This document shows positions 1 to 8,595 of a stretch of 17,524 bases of DNA, piece after piece. The stretch comes from Planctomycetaceae bacterium UBA4655 (GTDB taxonomy: Bacteria > Planctomycetota > Planctomycetia > Pirellulales > UBA1268). Under the pieces are notes generated by a model, which ran no database searches, was not told the DNA's origin, and saw nothing but the letters and a program-made list of their open reading frames with translations. How positions within the stretch are numbered: position 1 is the first letter of the stretch; the number at the start of each line of letters is the position of its first letter. The stretch covers positions 1 to 17,524 of the forward strand of contig DHLZ01000030.1 in the NCBI GenBank assembly GCA_002405515.1. Reading direction: 5' to 3'. Position numbers and translations under genes: made by a program.

Positions 1-423
1 CGCCCGCAGGGCGAACTTCTCGAAGCCCTTTTCCTGGCAGACCTTGATGATCTCCTGGACTTCGCCCGTCTTCGCCGACGCATCGGCCCTGACGATGATG
101 GTCGATTGCACCGGCTCCTTTCCGGCATCGAGCAGGGCCGACTTCTCCCGCTCCAAGTAGCTCCCGAGCTCGCCGAGGCCGACGAGCTCGCCTCCGTAGA
201 CGACGGAGCTCTTGCTCGTCAGCTGAAGCGTGATCGGCGCCTCGAGCGGCGCGTCGCTCGGCTTCGCCAACTGGCTCTGGGGCAGCTGGATGCGGTCGTC
301 CTGCTCGGCTTCGGAGAAGTTGCTGACGAACATGAAGAACGCGATCAACTGGAACGTCATGTCGATCATCGGCGTCATGTCTATCTCGGTCGAGTTCGGC
401 CCGCCGCTTTTTCTTCGTGCCAT
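1..423 (-). CDS. exbD: ExbD/TolR-family biopolymer transport protein (C-terminus cut by window edge)
   Basis: This is the peripheral subunit of an ExbB/ExbD (TolQ/TolR) proton channel, which converts proton flow across the inner membrane into mechanical work on envelope partners. The reading frame is open from an ATG at 421-423 to the window edge, giving 141 residues; the family usually has 135-160, so little is missing. A basic, short cytoplasmic N-terminus (MARRKSGG) leads into the single membrane helix at about residues 17-34, with the motif MTPMIDMTFQLIAFF. Asp21 in it matches the family's proton-carrying Asp. The periplasmic part ends in the usual beta-alpha pattern (STIIVRADASAKTGEVQEII). 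The start lies 41 nt after the exbB stop, so the two are surely cotranscribed. I see no strong ribosome site before the ATG. Confidence 0.9.
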   Translation of the reverse strand, partial: MARRKSGGPNSTEIDMTPMIDMTFQLIAFFMFVSNFSEAEQDDRIQLPQSQLAKPSDAPLEAPITLQLTSKSSVVYGGELVGLGELGSYLEREKSALLDAGKEPVQSTIIVRADASAKTGEVQEIIKVCQEKGFEKFALRA

Positions 424-464
424 TGTTTCAGCCCGTACGGAGTGGTCTCGTCAAAGCCGCCGGA

Positions 465-1280
465 TCACTTTTTCCCCGCGGCCTGGAATCGGCTCATGAG
501 CCGCATCGCCTCGGCGTCGGCATCGGCCGTCAGCCGCTGGAGCCAGTTCTTGAACATCGCGAAGAAGCCGATCGCGGGGATCGCGAGCCAGAGTCCCACG
601 AGCGTCGTGATGAGGGCCATCGAGATGCCCATCGCGAGATCCTTCGGCTTCGGGGCCGTGGTTGCCCGGGCGATCTGCATGAAACTGGCGACCATTCCAT
701 CGACCGTGCCGAGCAGGCCGAACATCGGCGCGAGCGCCCCGATGAGCGCCACGTAGCTCACCTTGTGCTCGAGCTTCATCGTGTCGTCGGCCGCGGCATC
801 CTGCATCGACTCGATCGCGGCGGCGTAGCCCGACTGGAGCTTGCCCATGCCGGCCGCCAGCTGGTGGCCAAGGTAGGAGTCGTCGGCCTTCACGAGCTCG
901 AACGCCTGCTGGTATTCCTTCGCATTGCAGTGCGCCTCGAAGGCTTCTGCCAGTCCCGGCGGGATCATGACGGTCCTCCGAAGCTGCATGAAGATCATCA
1001 CCATGATCGCGACAAACGCGAACGAGATGGCGAGAAACACGATCGTGTAGCGGATGCCGAGCGCGTTGTAGAAGAAGACGAGCATGCTCTCCCCTTCGGC
1101 CTCGCTCGCGCCGGCGTCCTCCTCCTGGGCGACGGCCACGGACGGCATCATCGTGGCCGAGGCCGTCATCACGGCGGCGGGCACGGCCATGCACCCCAGC
1201 CACGCGAGCAATGGGCACACTACGGCCGCAAGACGCGACACCAGGGTTCCGCGGGATCCTTTTCTGACAACCGACTCCAT
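465..1280 (-). CDS. exbB: MotA/TolQ/ExbB proton channel family protein with N-terminal signal peptide
   Basis: This is the channel-forming subunit partnering the ExbD just downstream. The 271-residue product starts with a basic segment and a hydrophobic stretch (residues 15-51) ending in AVA before QEED, a probable signal peptide. Three membrane helices follow at about 79-100, 176-204 and 218-246. The TolQ/ExbB core is visible as VALIGALAPMFGLLGTVDGM in helix 2 and ALITTLVGLWLAIPAIGFF in helix 3. I chose the ATG at 1278-1280 because GAGGAG stands 6 nt before it. An in-frame TTG at 1313 would add 11 residues, but it lies inside a tandem repeat and has no such site. A cleaved signal peptide on ExbB is unlike E. 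coli but, as I recall, common in planctomycetes. The gap to the upstream TPR gene is 99 nt. Confidence 0.93.
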   Translation of the reverse strand: MESVVRKGSRGTLVSRLAAVVCPLLAWLGCMAVPAAVMTASATMMPSVAVAQEEDAGASEAEGESMLVFFYNALGIRYTIVFLAISFAFVAIMVMIFMQLRRTVMIPPGLAEAFEAHCNAKEYQQAFELVKADDSYLGHQLAAGMGKLQSGYAAAIESMQDAAADDTMKLEHKVSYVALIGALAPMFGLLGTVDGMVASFMQIARATTAPKPKDLAMGISMALITTLVGLWLAIPAIGFFAMFKNWLQRLTADADAEAMRLMSRFQAAGKK

Positions 1281-1306
1281 GCTCATCTCCTCGAAAAGCT
1301 GCTGTA

Positions 1307-1346
1307 GTTTCAAAGATACCGGGGTTTCAAAGATACCGGGGTTTCA
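1307..1346. repeat. 17-bp tandem duplication upstream of exbB
   Basis: The unit gtttcaaagataccggg occurs at 1307-1323 and again, identically, at 1324-1340, followed by a partial third copy (gtttca, 1341-1346). It fills much of the 99-nt gap between the TPR gene and exbB, just ahead of the exbB ribosome site. Read on the minus strand, the partial copy contains an ATG (1345-1347) opening a six-codon frame that stops in the next copy. Whether this is translated is unknown. Confidence 0.9.
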
Positions 1347-1379
1347 TCCGTTCAATGGTTTCGTTCACGCCGGGACCGT

Positions 1380-2552
1380 TCACGTCTTACCGACCGTCGC
1401 CTTCGCCAGTTTCACCCAGGGACTCTCCGGATAGGAGGTCTCGAGGCTCTGCATCGCCTGCCTTGACCGCTCCGGATTGTTCGCCTTCTGCCACAACTCC
1501 ACCAGGTTCGCAAGAGCTTCCGCGTGGGCCTCGGGAACCGAGTTGTACACGAGATCGACCGTGAGGAACGCGATCAGCGCGTCCTGCTCCTTCCCGGCGG
1601 CGCGGTGTGCCGCGCCGAGCGTGTTGTAGGCGCCGGCGAGCATCTCCTTTTCCTCGGGGCTGGCCTGCCGAATCGCCCCAATCACGAGCGAGATCGCATC
1701 GGCCGCCTTCCCAGCCTGGGCCAGGCACTTCGCCTTCCCCATGACTGCGGCGCGTTTCTGGGCCTTGCTCGCCTCGTCGTTGGCATCGACCGAGATCGCC
1801 TCGTCGAACGCCTTGGCCGCCTCGTCGAACTTCTTTTGGTCGAACAGCATCTTCGCCTTGGCGGACGCGGCCCGCACCTTGAAGGCGGGAGGCCCCTGCG
1901 AGACTTTGTCGTAGGCGGCAACCGCCTTTTCGGGCAGGCCGGCCTTGGCGAGCAGGTCGCCGAGCAGTTCCTGCAGTTCGAGGGTGTGGTAACTCTTGGA
2001 ATTCTTCGTCAGGAAGCCGCTCACGAGACCGCCGGCCGCCTTCACGTCGCCGCTGCCGCCGAGCGCGGCCCGGGCCGAAGCCGCAGCCTCGATGTATTCC
2101 TTCTCCTGTAAGACGAGCGGATCGGCGCCCTCGAAGTCGGCGGGCGTGAGCTTCTTGAGATCATCGAGCGCGTTGGCGGGCCGCCCACGCACGAGCAGAG
2201 TCCGGGCGGCCTTCAGATCCTGCGGTTCGCCGCCGAACTGCACCTCGCGGATTTTTTCAATCGGAATCTTCTGGATGTCCCCGTCGCGGACTTCCACGTC
2301 GATGCCTCCGGGCGAGGTGTTCGTGACCTTGCCGCTCACGGAGCCGGCGGGCCGCAGCATCACCCGATCGGTCGATTGGGCGAGGGCGGCCGTCGGAGCG
2401 AGCAGCGTTGCCATGAGAAGCAGCACCACCGCACGGGCCGGCGACTGCCACGGATTTTCCCGACAGCAACCCGCGACTGCCGCCGGAGCAACTGCGGATC
2501 GGTCACTGCCGTCCTTCAACTCGTCGTCCTTCAACTCGTCGTCGTGCTTCAT
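1380..2552 (-). CDS. Secreted TPR-like protein, 390 residues
   Basis: No exact family is recognised. The product has a long charged N-terminus, a hydrophobic core at about residues 41-58 ending AALA before QSTDR (probable signal peptide), a small beta-rich segment (about 63-108: VMLRPAGSVSGKVTNTSPGG, then IPIEKIREVQFGGEP), and then helical TPR-like pairs to the end (for example 205-218, 242-255, 283-296, 323-335). It is probably a periplasmic scaffold or a partner of the ExbB/ExbD channel encoded next; that role is inferred from gene order. The ATG at 2550-2552 was chosen because it gives a usable signal peptide; the ribosome site is weak (GGCGGG). The frame stays open upstream. An ATG at 2687 would give 435 residues but bury the signal peptide near residue 85. 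Confidence 0.8.
   Translation of the reverse strand: MKHDDELKDDELKDGSDRSAVAPAAVAGCCRENPWQSPARAVVLLLMATLLAPTAALAQSTDRVMLRPAGSVSGKVTNTSPGGIDVEVRDGDIQKIPIEKIREVQFGGEPQDLKAARTLLVRGRPANALDDLKKLTPADFEGADPLVLQEKEYIEAAASARAALGGSGDVKAAGGLVSGFLTKNSKSYHTLELQELLGDLLAKAGLPEKAVAAYDKVSQGPPAFKVRAASAKAKMLFDQKKFDEAAKAFDEAISVDANDEASKAQKRAAVMGKAKCLAQAGKAADAISLVIGAIRQASPEEKEMLAGAYNTLGAAHRAAGKEQDALIAFLTVDLVYNSVPEAHAEALANLVELWQKANNPERSRQAMQSLETSYPESPWVKLAKATVGKT
2511..2540. repeat. 15-bp in-frame tandem duplication in the TPR gene N-terminus
   Basis: The unit gtccttcaactcgtc is present twice, identically, at 2511-2525 and 2526-2540. On the coding (minus) strand it makes the peptide repeat DDELKDDELKD close to the start of the 390-residue secreted protein, ahead of its signal-peptide core. 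The 15-bp length preserves the frame. Confidence 0.9.
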
Positions 2553-2674
2553 CCCGCCTGTTCCGAAGGGCCACCACCCGAAGTGCGATCGTGAATCGCC
2601 CGGTGAAACCCCGCGCAGCTTCCCGATCGCCCCGTTGATCTCTCCGACGTTCGCCTGCCTCATGGCATTCACCC

Positions 2675-2704
2675 CGAGTTGTCTCATGACGAGTTGTCTC
2701 ACGC
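2675..2704. repeat. 15-bp imperfect tandem duplication spanning a stop codon
   Basis: The core cgagttgtctca occurs at 2675-2686 and again at 2690-2701, giving a 15-bp period (the third positions of the unit differ: tga against cgc). The second copy holds the TGA stop (2699-2701) of the 1127-residue gene. The first copy presents an in-frame ATG (2685-2687) to the downstream TPR gene. Confidence 0.85.
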
Positions 2705-5700
2705 CGCCGGCTTTTGGCTCTGCTCCGCCTGGAGCTTCGCGTCGAGATCCTCGACGCCCCGCTTCGACGGGCGGTCGAGCTGCTTCTGGATCTCCTCGAG
2801 CAGCTTGTCGAACTGCCCCCTGAACTCCTTGCCCCCCATGTCGGGGTAGATGTTGTGGGTGAACACGATATCCCGCTCGGCCATCTCGAGCTGCTTGACC
2901 CGATCGGCCGCCTCGCCCACCTCGGCCCGCTTCAATCGGGTCTTCGGGAGATTGAGCCGGGCCTCGAGGAAACGCCTGCGGCTCTCCGCGGCCTTCTCGT
3001 TCGCCCCGCCCGCCAGGGCCTGTTTCTGGAGCCTGTTGGCGATGCCGCTCCAACCCCAGAAAACCACCTCTCCCTGGCGGCCGACGATGGCCTGTTTGAG
3101 GTATTCCGTGTCCTTCTTTGCCGCACCGGCCGCTGCGAGAAACGTCGCCGCCTCCCACTGCGCCGCGAGCATGTTGACTCCCTTGGGCTGGCGGACGATC
3201 CACTCCAGATGGCCGATCGCGTCGTCCCATCGCTCGAGTTCACGGTAGACCGTCGCGAGCCTCAACCGGATCGAGAGTTCGCTGTCCTTGATCTTGGGGT
3301 CGTCGGACTTGAGAAGCGACTCGTACACGTCTGCGGCACGGGCGAGAAAGGTTTGACGCTTCTCCTTCGCGACGACCTGCGTGATCGCCGCGCCCTGCTG
3401 GCCCGGACCAGCCCCGAGGGCCATGAACTGGCTCGCAACCCACATCTGGGACGAGACCTTCTTGTCCTTCGCGGCCACGCGGTCGAGAAACCTCTCCAGG
3501 CCGGCCACCACCTTGCCCGCACGCGTCCTCGCTTCGTCCGTCACGCTCCCACCGGCCACTCCACCGGCTCCTCCGAGGATACCGGCGAGCTGCTCCTGGA
3601 GGTCCCGCCCCATCGCGAGGTACATCGACGCGAGCTTCTCGGCGGCGTCTTCCCCGTCGCCGGCCGCAGTCTCGAGCATGTCCATCGCCTTCTGGGCGTC
3701 GTCGAGCTTCTCCGTCTGGATGAAGTAGCGGAGCGCGAGCCGCATGGCCTCCTCCGCCACGACCGGATCGACGACCGAGGCGTCGCCGCTGGTGACGACG
3801 GTCCAGGGACCGTACACCGGGTGCGTGAGAACTTCGCTCACGAGCTTGTCGTCGCCGGCTTCCATGCCGATCTGGCACCGGTAGAGAGCCGCGGCGACCG
3901 ACAGCTTGTCGGGCTTGCCCGCGGCTGCAACCGCCGCCAGGCCGGCGTCGATCGCCTGCGTCGCCTTCGCGAGAACTTTCTCGGCCGGCGGACCCGCGGC
4001 GTCGTCCTGGGCGTCGTCGCCAACCCGCCTCCGATCGAGCACCGCTCTCCAGAGCAGGCTGCCACCACGAATCAGCACCTCGGCCCGACGGGGCGAGTCG
4101 GCGGGCACGGAATCGATGAGGCTGATGACCCGCTTCGTGTCGCCCTCGGCGGCGGCCGACGCGATCGCAACGACGGCGGCGTCGGCACTCGAGCCCTCGG
4201 CAGGCCAGATCTTCACGATGAGGCCGGCGAGTTCCGCGGAGCGGCGTCGGGCGTCGGCCGACCAGGCTGGCGGCCCTTCCTTCGCCAAAAGCTGCCAGCT
4301 TGCCATCGCGACCCGTGCGGCATCCCGGCTGCCGATGGCGTTCGGATAGCGTTCGACGAGGAATTCGCCGAGCGCCGCGGCCTCGTGCAGCCGCCGGGCG
4401 TCGTAAAGGAGGAAGGTTGTCATGTAGCGGGCCTTGTTGAGCCGGTCGAACTCCTCGTCGGTCGCGGTCGGCATCGCCCTGACGAGCGACTGGATCGCCT
4501 TGTCACGCAAGGCGGCCGCTTCCTCCTTCGCCTTGCCGGCCTCCTCGGCCTTGCCTCCCTTTTCGAGTTCCTTCGCCGCCGTCGACTTCGACTTCCAGTT
4601 GCCGACGAGCACGCCCACCTCGTCCATCGCCGCCTCGAACGTCTGCGCTTGCTCCTCGCCCGCGCTCCTGCCGAGCTTGGACAACAGCTCGCGGGCCTCC
4701 TTCGCGTAGTCCCGATTGACCTTGGCGACTTCCATCGCGATTTTCTGCGCGGTCTTGAGCTTGGGACGTCCCTTCAGCCCCTCGGCCTCGGCCTTCCTCG
4801 CGAGCAGCGTCGCACCGCGAAACTTCATTCCGAGCCAGTCGCCACCGTCGAGACCGACGTATTTGTCGGGGGTGACGGCCGCCGCGACGAGCTTCTCGGC
4901 GGCCTCGTCGAAGCCCGCGACATCGTTCAATTCCATCCAGCACTCGAACGTCGTGTTGTAAGCCTTCGCCTTCAGCGTCGGCACGAACCCGCCCCCTTCG
5001 AGCGCGCGGACGTCCGCAAGCGTCTGGACCGCCTTCTCCAGCAGCTTCTTGCGGTCCTCCGGCTTCTCCGTTGCCTGCGCCATGACGGTGTAGTTCCGCC
5101 CCTCGTAGTAGCGGGCGAAGAGCCCGGCGCCACGGTTGCCGTACTTGGAGAAGAGCTCCTCGTATCGCTTCGTGGAATCGTCGAGGGCCTGTTTCCAGCC
5201 CTGGCTTCCCGGTGGAAAAGCCTTCGACTTTTCAAACCGTGAACTCGCCAGGAGCAGGCGAGTGCTCAGCAGCTGCCCCCGTAGCCGCTCCTGCTCCCCC
5301 GAGAGCTCCTCGATTTTCGCCGCATCCTTCTTCTGCTCGGCGCCGGTCTTCTTTTTCCGTCCGCCGGCGGGCTGCCTGCCGTCCTTCGTATCGGCTCCTT
5401 CCTTCTTCGCGGCGTCGAACGCCGCGAGCTGCTCGCCGACGCTCCGAAGCTTCACGAGGACCGCCTTCTCCGCGTCCTCGAAGCTGGCGAACGCCTCGTC
5501 GAAGAACTTCACGGCTGCCGTGAGCGAAGCCTCGGGGTCGGCACCGGAAGACTTCGACTGGGTGACCGCTATCCGCGCCCGCTCCACGAGCACGCTGCCC
5601 CTCTCCACGAGGGTCGTGATCCGCTCGTCGCCCCCCTCGGCGCCATCCGGCGCGGCGGCGAGAAAGTCGTCAAAACACTTCAGGGACTGTTCGAGGAGCT

Positions 5701-6082
5701 TGGATTTTTTCGTCGTGTCAATCTCCCTGCGGGTGAGCGCCACGAGCGCCGCACCTCGCCGAAACCGGCTCGAACGTCGGAGTGACATGAGCGAATCGTC
5801 GGCATCGACGCGGTCGAGCACCCAGAGCACGACGTCGGGCATCGCCTTGTCGCCCTGCTCGACGAGCCGGTCGAGCAGGAGTTCCGTCGAGATCTCGAGT
5901 GCGGTGCGGTTGGCGGCAGCGGCGTCTTCCCGGGCGATGGCCCGCCGGCACTCCGAGACGACGCAGGAGATCAACAACACGGCCACGACCGCCAGATGCG
6001 GCCACGGCTGCCGGCCAGGCCGGCGGTTCGGCGGCTGTGCATCCGCGGCGGGCGTTTCCGGGCGAGCGGCAAACTTCGACAT
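2699..6082 (-). CDS. Large secreted or membrane-anchored helical-repeat (TPR-like) protein, 1127 residues
   Basis: No exact family is recognised. After a basic, Pro-rich N-terminus, a hydrophobic segment at about 29-43 (LAVVAVLLISCVVSE follows HL) serves as a signal peptide or membrane anchor. Nearly all the rest is alpha-helical, Ala/Leu/Lys/Glu-rich repeat protein of TPR or SEL1-like character, such as KLLEQSLKCFDDFLAAAPDG (128-147) and, near the C-terminus, YRELERWDDAIGHLEWIVRQ. A charged, probably disordered linker lies at about 223-270 (GRKKKTGAEQKKD). It sits between the sensor-like VWA protein (92 nt upstream) and the smaller TPR protein, in an apparent operon with exbB-exbD. A role as a periplasmic scaffold is inferred. 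The ATG at 6080-6082 is the first in frame; I see no clear ribosome site. The long plus-strand frames opposite it look like codon-bias shadows. Confidence 0.85.
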   Translation of the reverse strand: MSKFAARPETPAADAQPPNRRPGRQPWPHLAVVAVLLISCVVSECRRAIAREDAAAANRTALEISTELLLDRLVEQGDKAMPDVVLWVLDRVDADDSLMSLRRSSRFRRGAALVALTRREIDTTKKSKLLEQSLKCFDDFLAAAPDGAEGGDERITTLVERGSVLVERARIAVTQSKSSGADPEASLTAAVKFFDEAFASFEDAEKAVLVKLRSVGEQLAAFDAAKKEGADTKDGRQPAGGRKKKTGAEQKKDAAKIEELSGEQERLRGQLLSTRLLLASSRFEKSKAFPPGSQGWKQALDDSTKRYEELFSKYGNRGAGLFARYYEGRNYTVMAQATEKPEDRKKLLEKAVQTLADVRALEGGGFVPTLKAKAYNTTFECWMELNDVAGFDEAAEKLVAAAVTPDKYVGLDGGDWLGMKFRGATLLARKAEAEGLKGRPKLKTAQKIAMEVAKVNRDYAKEARELLSKLGRSAGEEQAQTFEAAMDEVGVLVGNWKSKSTAAKELEKGGKAEEAGKAKEEAAALRDKAIQSLVRAMPTATDEEFDRLNKARYMTTFLLYDARRLHEAAALGEFLVERYPNAIGSRDAARVAMASWQLLAKEGPPAWSADARRRSAELAGLIVKIWPAEGSSADAAVVAIASAAAEGDTKRVISLIDSVPADSPRRAEVLIRGGSLLWRAVLDRRRVGDDAQDDAAGPPAEKVLAKATQAIDAGLAAVAAAGKPDKLSVAAALYRCQIGMEAGDDKLVSEVLTHPVYGPWTVVTSGDASVVDPVVAEEAMRLALRYFIQTEKLDDAQKAMDMLETAAGDGEDAAEKLASMYLAMGRDLQEQLAGILGGAGGVAGGSVTDEARTRAGKVVAGLERFLDRVAAKDKKVSSQMWVASQFMALGAGPGQQGAAITQVVAKEKRQTFLARAADVYESLLKSDDPKIKDSELSIRLRLATVYRELERWDDAIGHLEWIVRQPKGVNMLAAQWEAATFLAAAGAAKKDTEYLKQAIVGRQGEVVFWGWSGIANRLQKQALAGGANEKAAESRRRFLEARLNLPKTRLKRAEVGEAADRVKQLEMAERDIVFTHNIYPDMGGKEFRGQFDKLLEEIQKQLDRPSKRGVEDLDAKLQAEQSQKPAA

Positions 6083-6174
6083 CGGGGCGGTCGCGGGCGG
6101 GATGGAGGGGGGAAGAAAGGCCTGCGATTCGTATTGTGGAACGGCGGGCAGGTGGCGTCAAACTCGGTGATGTT

Positions 6175-8595
6175 TCACAGAGCTTTCCAGATGTCTCGCA
6201 GCACACGCAGCATCGAGACCGTCTCATCGTCAGGGTCTCCTCCCGAAGCTGCCGACCCGTCGCCGCCCCGCTCGAACCAAAGCCGCACGGCCTCACGAAG
6301 CCGTTGCGGCGACTCCACGTGCGCCGATCCGGCGGCGAGTTCGGCGATCGCCGCCGCCAGCCAAACCATCCCGACCGAACGGTCCCGGCCCGGCGAATCG
6401 ACGGCGAGCTGCGACGTTGTGATTCCGGCAACGACCCGCGACTCGGAGGCCTCACCAGGCCGCCGATACCGGCATGTGGCCGTGGCGAGTGCACCCCTGG
6501 GAGGGGAGCCGGACCGGCCGCCCGGATCACGTTCCCGCAGCACGACCTCATAGAGCACGCGGACGAACTCGCCGTCCGCCAGATCGACCGCCGACGCATG
6601 CGACGCGGCCATCTCGACGACCCGCCGGCGGTGGCCGACGAGCCGGTAGGCGGCCACCTGCGCCGGGTCGAACGCCACCTCCAGTCGGCATGCCTCGAAC
6701 CTGGGCGATGCATCCGCCCCCAGGGCGGCCGCGACGACTGATCGGCGAATGACCATCGAATCGAGTCCGACGCCCTCCACGACCGACGCCCCGTTTTTCT
6801 CAGCGGCCTGGCCGGTCGCTCCGGAAACCGCATCGATCTCGACAACGTCCAGGACGAAACCCTCACCTCGACCGACCGCCGCATTCGCCGTTGCGAACGT
6901 CGATGGATTACCGTCGCGGACCATCTGCTGCGACCGCCTCCACGCGGCAAGGTCGGGATCCTCGTCCCGCTCGGCCCGAGCGATCGAGCCGGCGTGGGCG
7001 ACGACCACGCATCGCGAAGACGCAGCCCGCATTGCCGTCATTCCGCGAACCATCGCCATGCATCCGTGCAGGTCGCCGCCGCCGCGCGGCCGCAGGGAAA
7101 TGAGTCGGCGACGGACGTCACGCATCTCTCGAGCCGACACGACGCTCGCAATCACGACGGGCCTTTCGGCGAAGGCGACGACGGTGATCGACGCTTCGGG
7201 GTCGAGACGAAGGACCGCATCCTCGACGCCTCGGCAGATGGCGGGCCACACCTCATCGGCACCGGCGGCGGCCGAGGCGTCGAGCACGAACACCAGATTG
7301 CCGGCCGGCCGGAACCGCGACCGCGGAGCCGCGACGCTCACCTCGAGCAGCCTCGCGTTCGGCCGCCCCGAGATCGAAGCCCCCCCGGCGAGGCTTGTCG
7401 ATGGTGCCGCGGCAGCCGCCCCCGCCGACGGCAGCGGCTCCGCGGGAGACGGCGTTGCTGCCGGACATACGGCCGCAAGGACCTCCTCGACCCGCATGCC
7501 GATGACCGCCTGAAGGAGCCGGTCGCGACGCACGCCGCCGATGGCCAGGAGCCGCTCGACACGATCGAAACTGTCGGTTCGCCGTGAAAGCGGAGGGGCA
7601 TCCACGGCGAGCGCCGGCGTCAGCGATGGATCGACGAACGGAGCCTCACCGCTGGACATCTCGAAGGCCAGGTCGTAGCCGCGGTGGTGCGGCACGAAAC
7701 GACCGATCGCCGGACGGGCCGCGACGACCTGCAACGAATCGCCCACGGGACGGGACGGCTTGCGGCCAGCCGCACCCGCCCAAAGGCCGGCTCCGCCGTT
7801 CGAAACCGGTGCGGCCCTCACCTCCGGCAGGGGCCCATCCCGTAGGGCCGCACTCCGCAGGGAAGCAGCGGGACCGACGCCGGCCTCGTCGGTGGCGATC
7901 GATTCGTTCACGAGCCCATCGCCTCCGGAGCGGCTGCCCGGGCCGATATCGGCGGTCATGTCGGCCCCGCGGCCCTCGGAGATCGGCTCATGCCCGTCGG
8001 CGGGCGAGCCGGGCGATTCAAGAGGCTTTCTGCCCGCGATGATGCCGACGAGCGGATCGACGCGAGCCGCGGTGGAACCGGAGAAGTCGAGCCGATGCGG
8101 CGGGGTTGCGACCTGCCTGGCCACGGGCTGCGACAGCCACCGCGACGCGACGATGCTCGCGGCGAACATCGACACGATGACGGACAACACGGCCACCACG
8201 TTCAACGCGTCTCGGGAAATGCGGATCGCCGACCTCACGAGCCGATTCGGCCGCGAGGGAAGTCCGGACGCGGGCCCGACCGGCCGCCGGCCGAGCCTCG
8301 AATAGGCCGCATCCCGGTCGGACTCGCCTCGTCGCCCTCCCGGGGCGGCGAACGGCCGAATCGGCTCCATGCGACAGGGAACATCGCGGAGCAGCCGATC
8401 GATCGCGTCGTCGGAAAAAAGCTCGGCCAGGCCGGGCCGTCGCATGCCTCGGGGCGACACCTGCCGAAGGACAGCGTCGATCCGCGGGTCGGCCGCGACC
8501 AGATCCGATGGCGGCTCCCCGCAGACCGCGGCGTCATCACTCCGGACGGGATGGCGGCGGACGGGATCGGCGGAATTGTGGTGCGAATGATTCAT
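6175..8595 (-). CDS. Membrane protein with degenerate VWA and DUF3520 (YfbK-like) domains; putative partner of the ECF sigma factor
   Basis: The 806-residue product has a cytoplasm-side N-terminus of about 128 residues, one membrane helix at about 129-150 (LNVVAVLSVIVSMFAASIVA), a Pro/Gly-rich linker, a segment resembling the vWF N-terminal domain of YfbK (about 318-378), a VWA-like domain (about 430-560, NLVFVLDASAAAG) and a DUF3520-like C-terminus (about 635-805, EVAFDPAQVAAYRLVG and VRVLYEVVLRE). The metal-binding MIDAS is eroded: D439-A-S441-A-A443 lacks the second Ser, the threonine loop reads GGGD, and the usual TDG is AHAG. The ATG overlaps the sigma-factor stop as ATGA, with GGAGAG just ahead, so translation is coupled. 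An anti-sigma or sensor role is inferred from topology and position. I see no zinc-binding HxxxCxxC motif in the N-terminus. Confidence 0.85.
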   Translation of the reverse strand: MNHSHHNSADPVRRHPVRSDDAAVCGEPPSDLVAADPRIDAVLRQVSPRGMRRPGLAELFSDDAIDRLLRDVPCRMEPIRPFAAPGGRRGESDRDAAYSRLGRRPVGPASGLPSRPNRLVRSAIRISRDALNVVAVLSVIVSMFAASIVASRWLSQPVARQVATPPHRLDFSGSTAARVDPLVGIIAGRKPLESPGSPADGHEPISEGRGADMTADIGPGSRSGGDGLVNESIATDEAGVGPAASLRSAALRDGPLPEVRAAPVSNGGAGLWAGAAGRKPSRPVGDSLQVVAARPAIGRFVPHHRGYDLAFEMSSGEAPFVDPSLTPALAVDAPPLSRRTDSFDRVERLLAIGGVRRDRLLQAVIGMRVEEVLAAVCPAATPSPAEPLPSAGAAAAAPSTSLAGGASISGRPNARLLEVSVAAPRSRFRPAGNLVFVLDASAAAGADEVWPAICRGVEDAVLRLDPEASITVVAFAERPVVIASVVSAREMRDVRRRLISLRPRGGGDLHGCMAMVRGMTAMRAASSRCVVVAHAGSIARAERDEDPDLAAWRRSQQMVRDGNPSTFATANAAVGRGEGFVLDVVEIDAVSGATGQAAEKNGASVVEGVGLDSMVIRRSVVAAALGADASPRFEACRLEVAFDPAQVAAYRLVGHRRRVVEMAASHASAVDLADGEFVRVLYEVVLRERDPGGRSGSPPRGALATATCRYRRPGEASESRVVAGITTSQLAVDSPGRDRSVGMVWLAAAIAELAAGSAHVESPQRLREAVRLWFERGGDGSAASGGDPDDETVSMLRVLRDIWKAL

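Noticed and set aside
465..1313. exbB starting at a TTG at 1311-1313
   Set aside because: It lies inside the 17-bp repeat and lacks a ribosome site, whereas the ATG at 1280 has GAGGAG 6 nt upstream.
2553..3230. Upstream extension of the 390-residue TPR gene's frame
   Set aside because: The frame is open but most of it overlaps the end of the 1127-residue gene and reads as Gly/Arg-rich shadow sequence; the signal peptide places the real start at 2552 or, less likely, 2687.
2714..5242. Very long plus-strand open frame (842 codons) opposite the 1127-residue gene
   Set aside because: It encodes Arg/Leu/Asp-rich sequence without domain resemblance, typical of the antisense frame of a GC-rich gene. 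The minus-strand product has a signal segment and coherent helical repeats.
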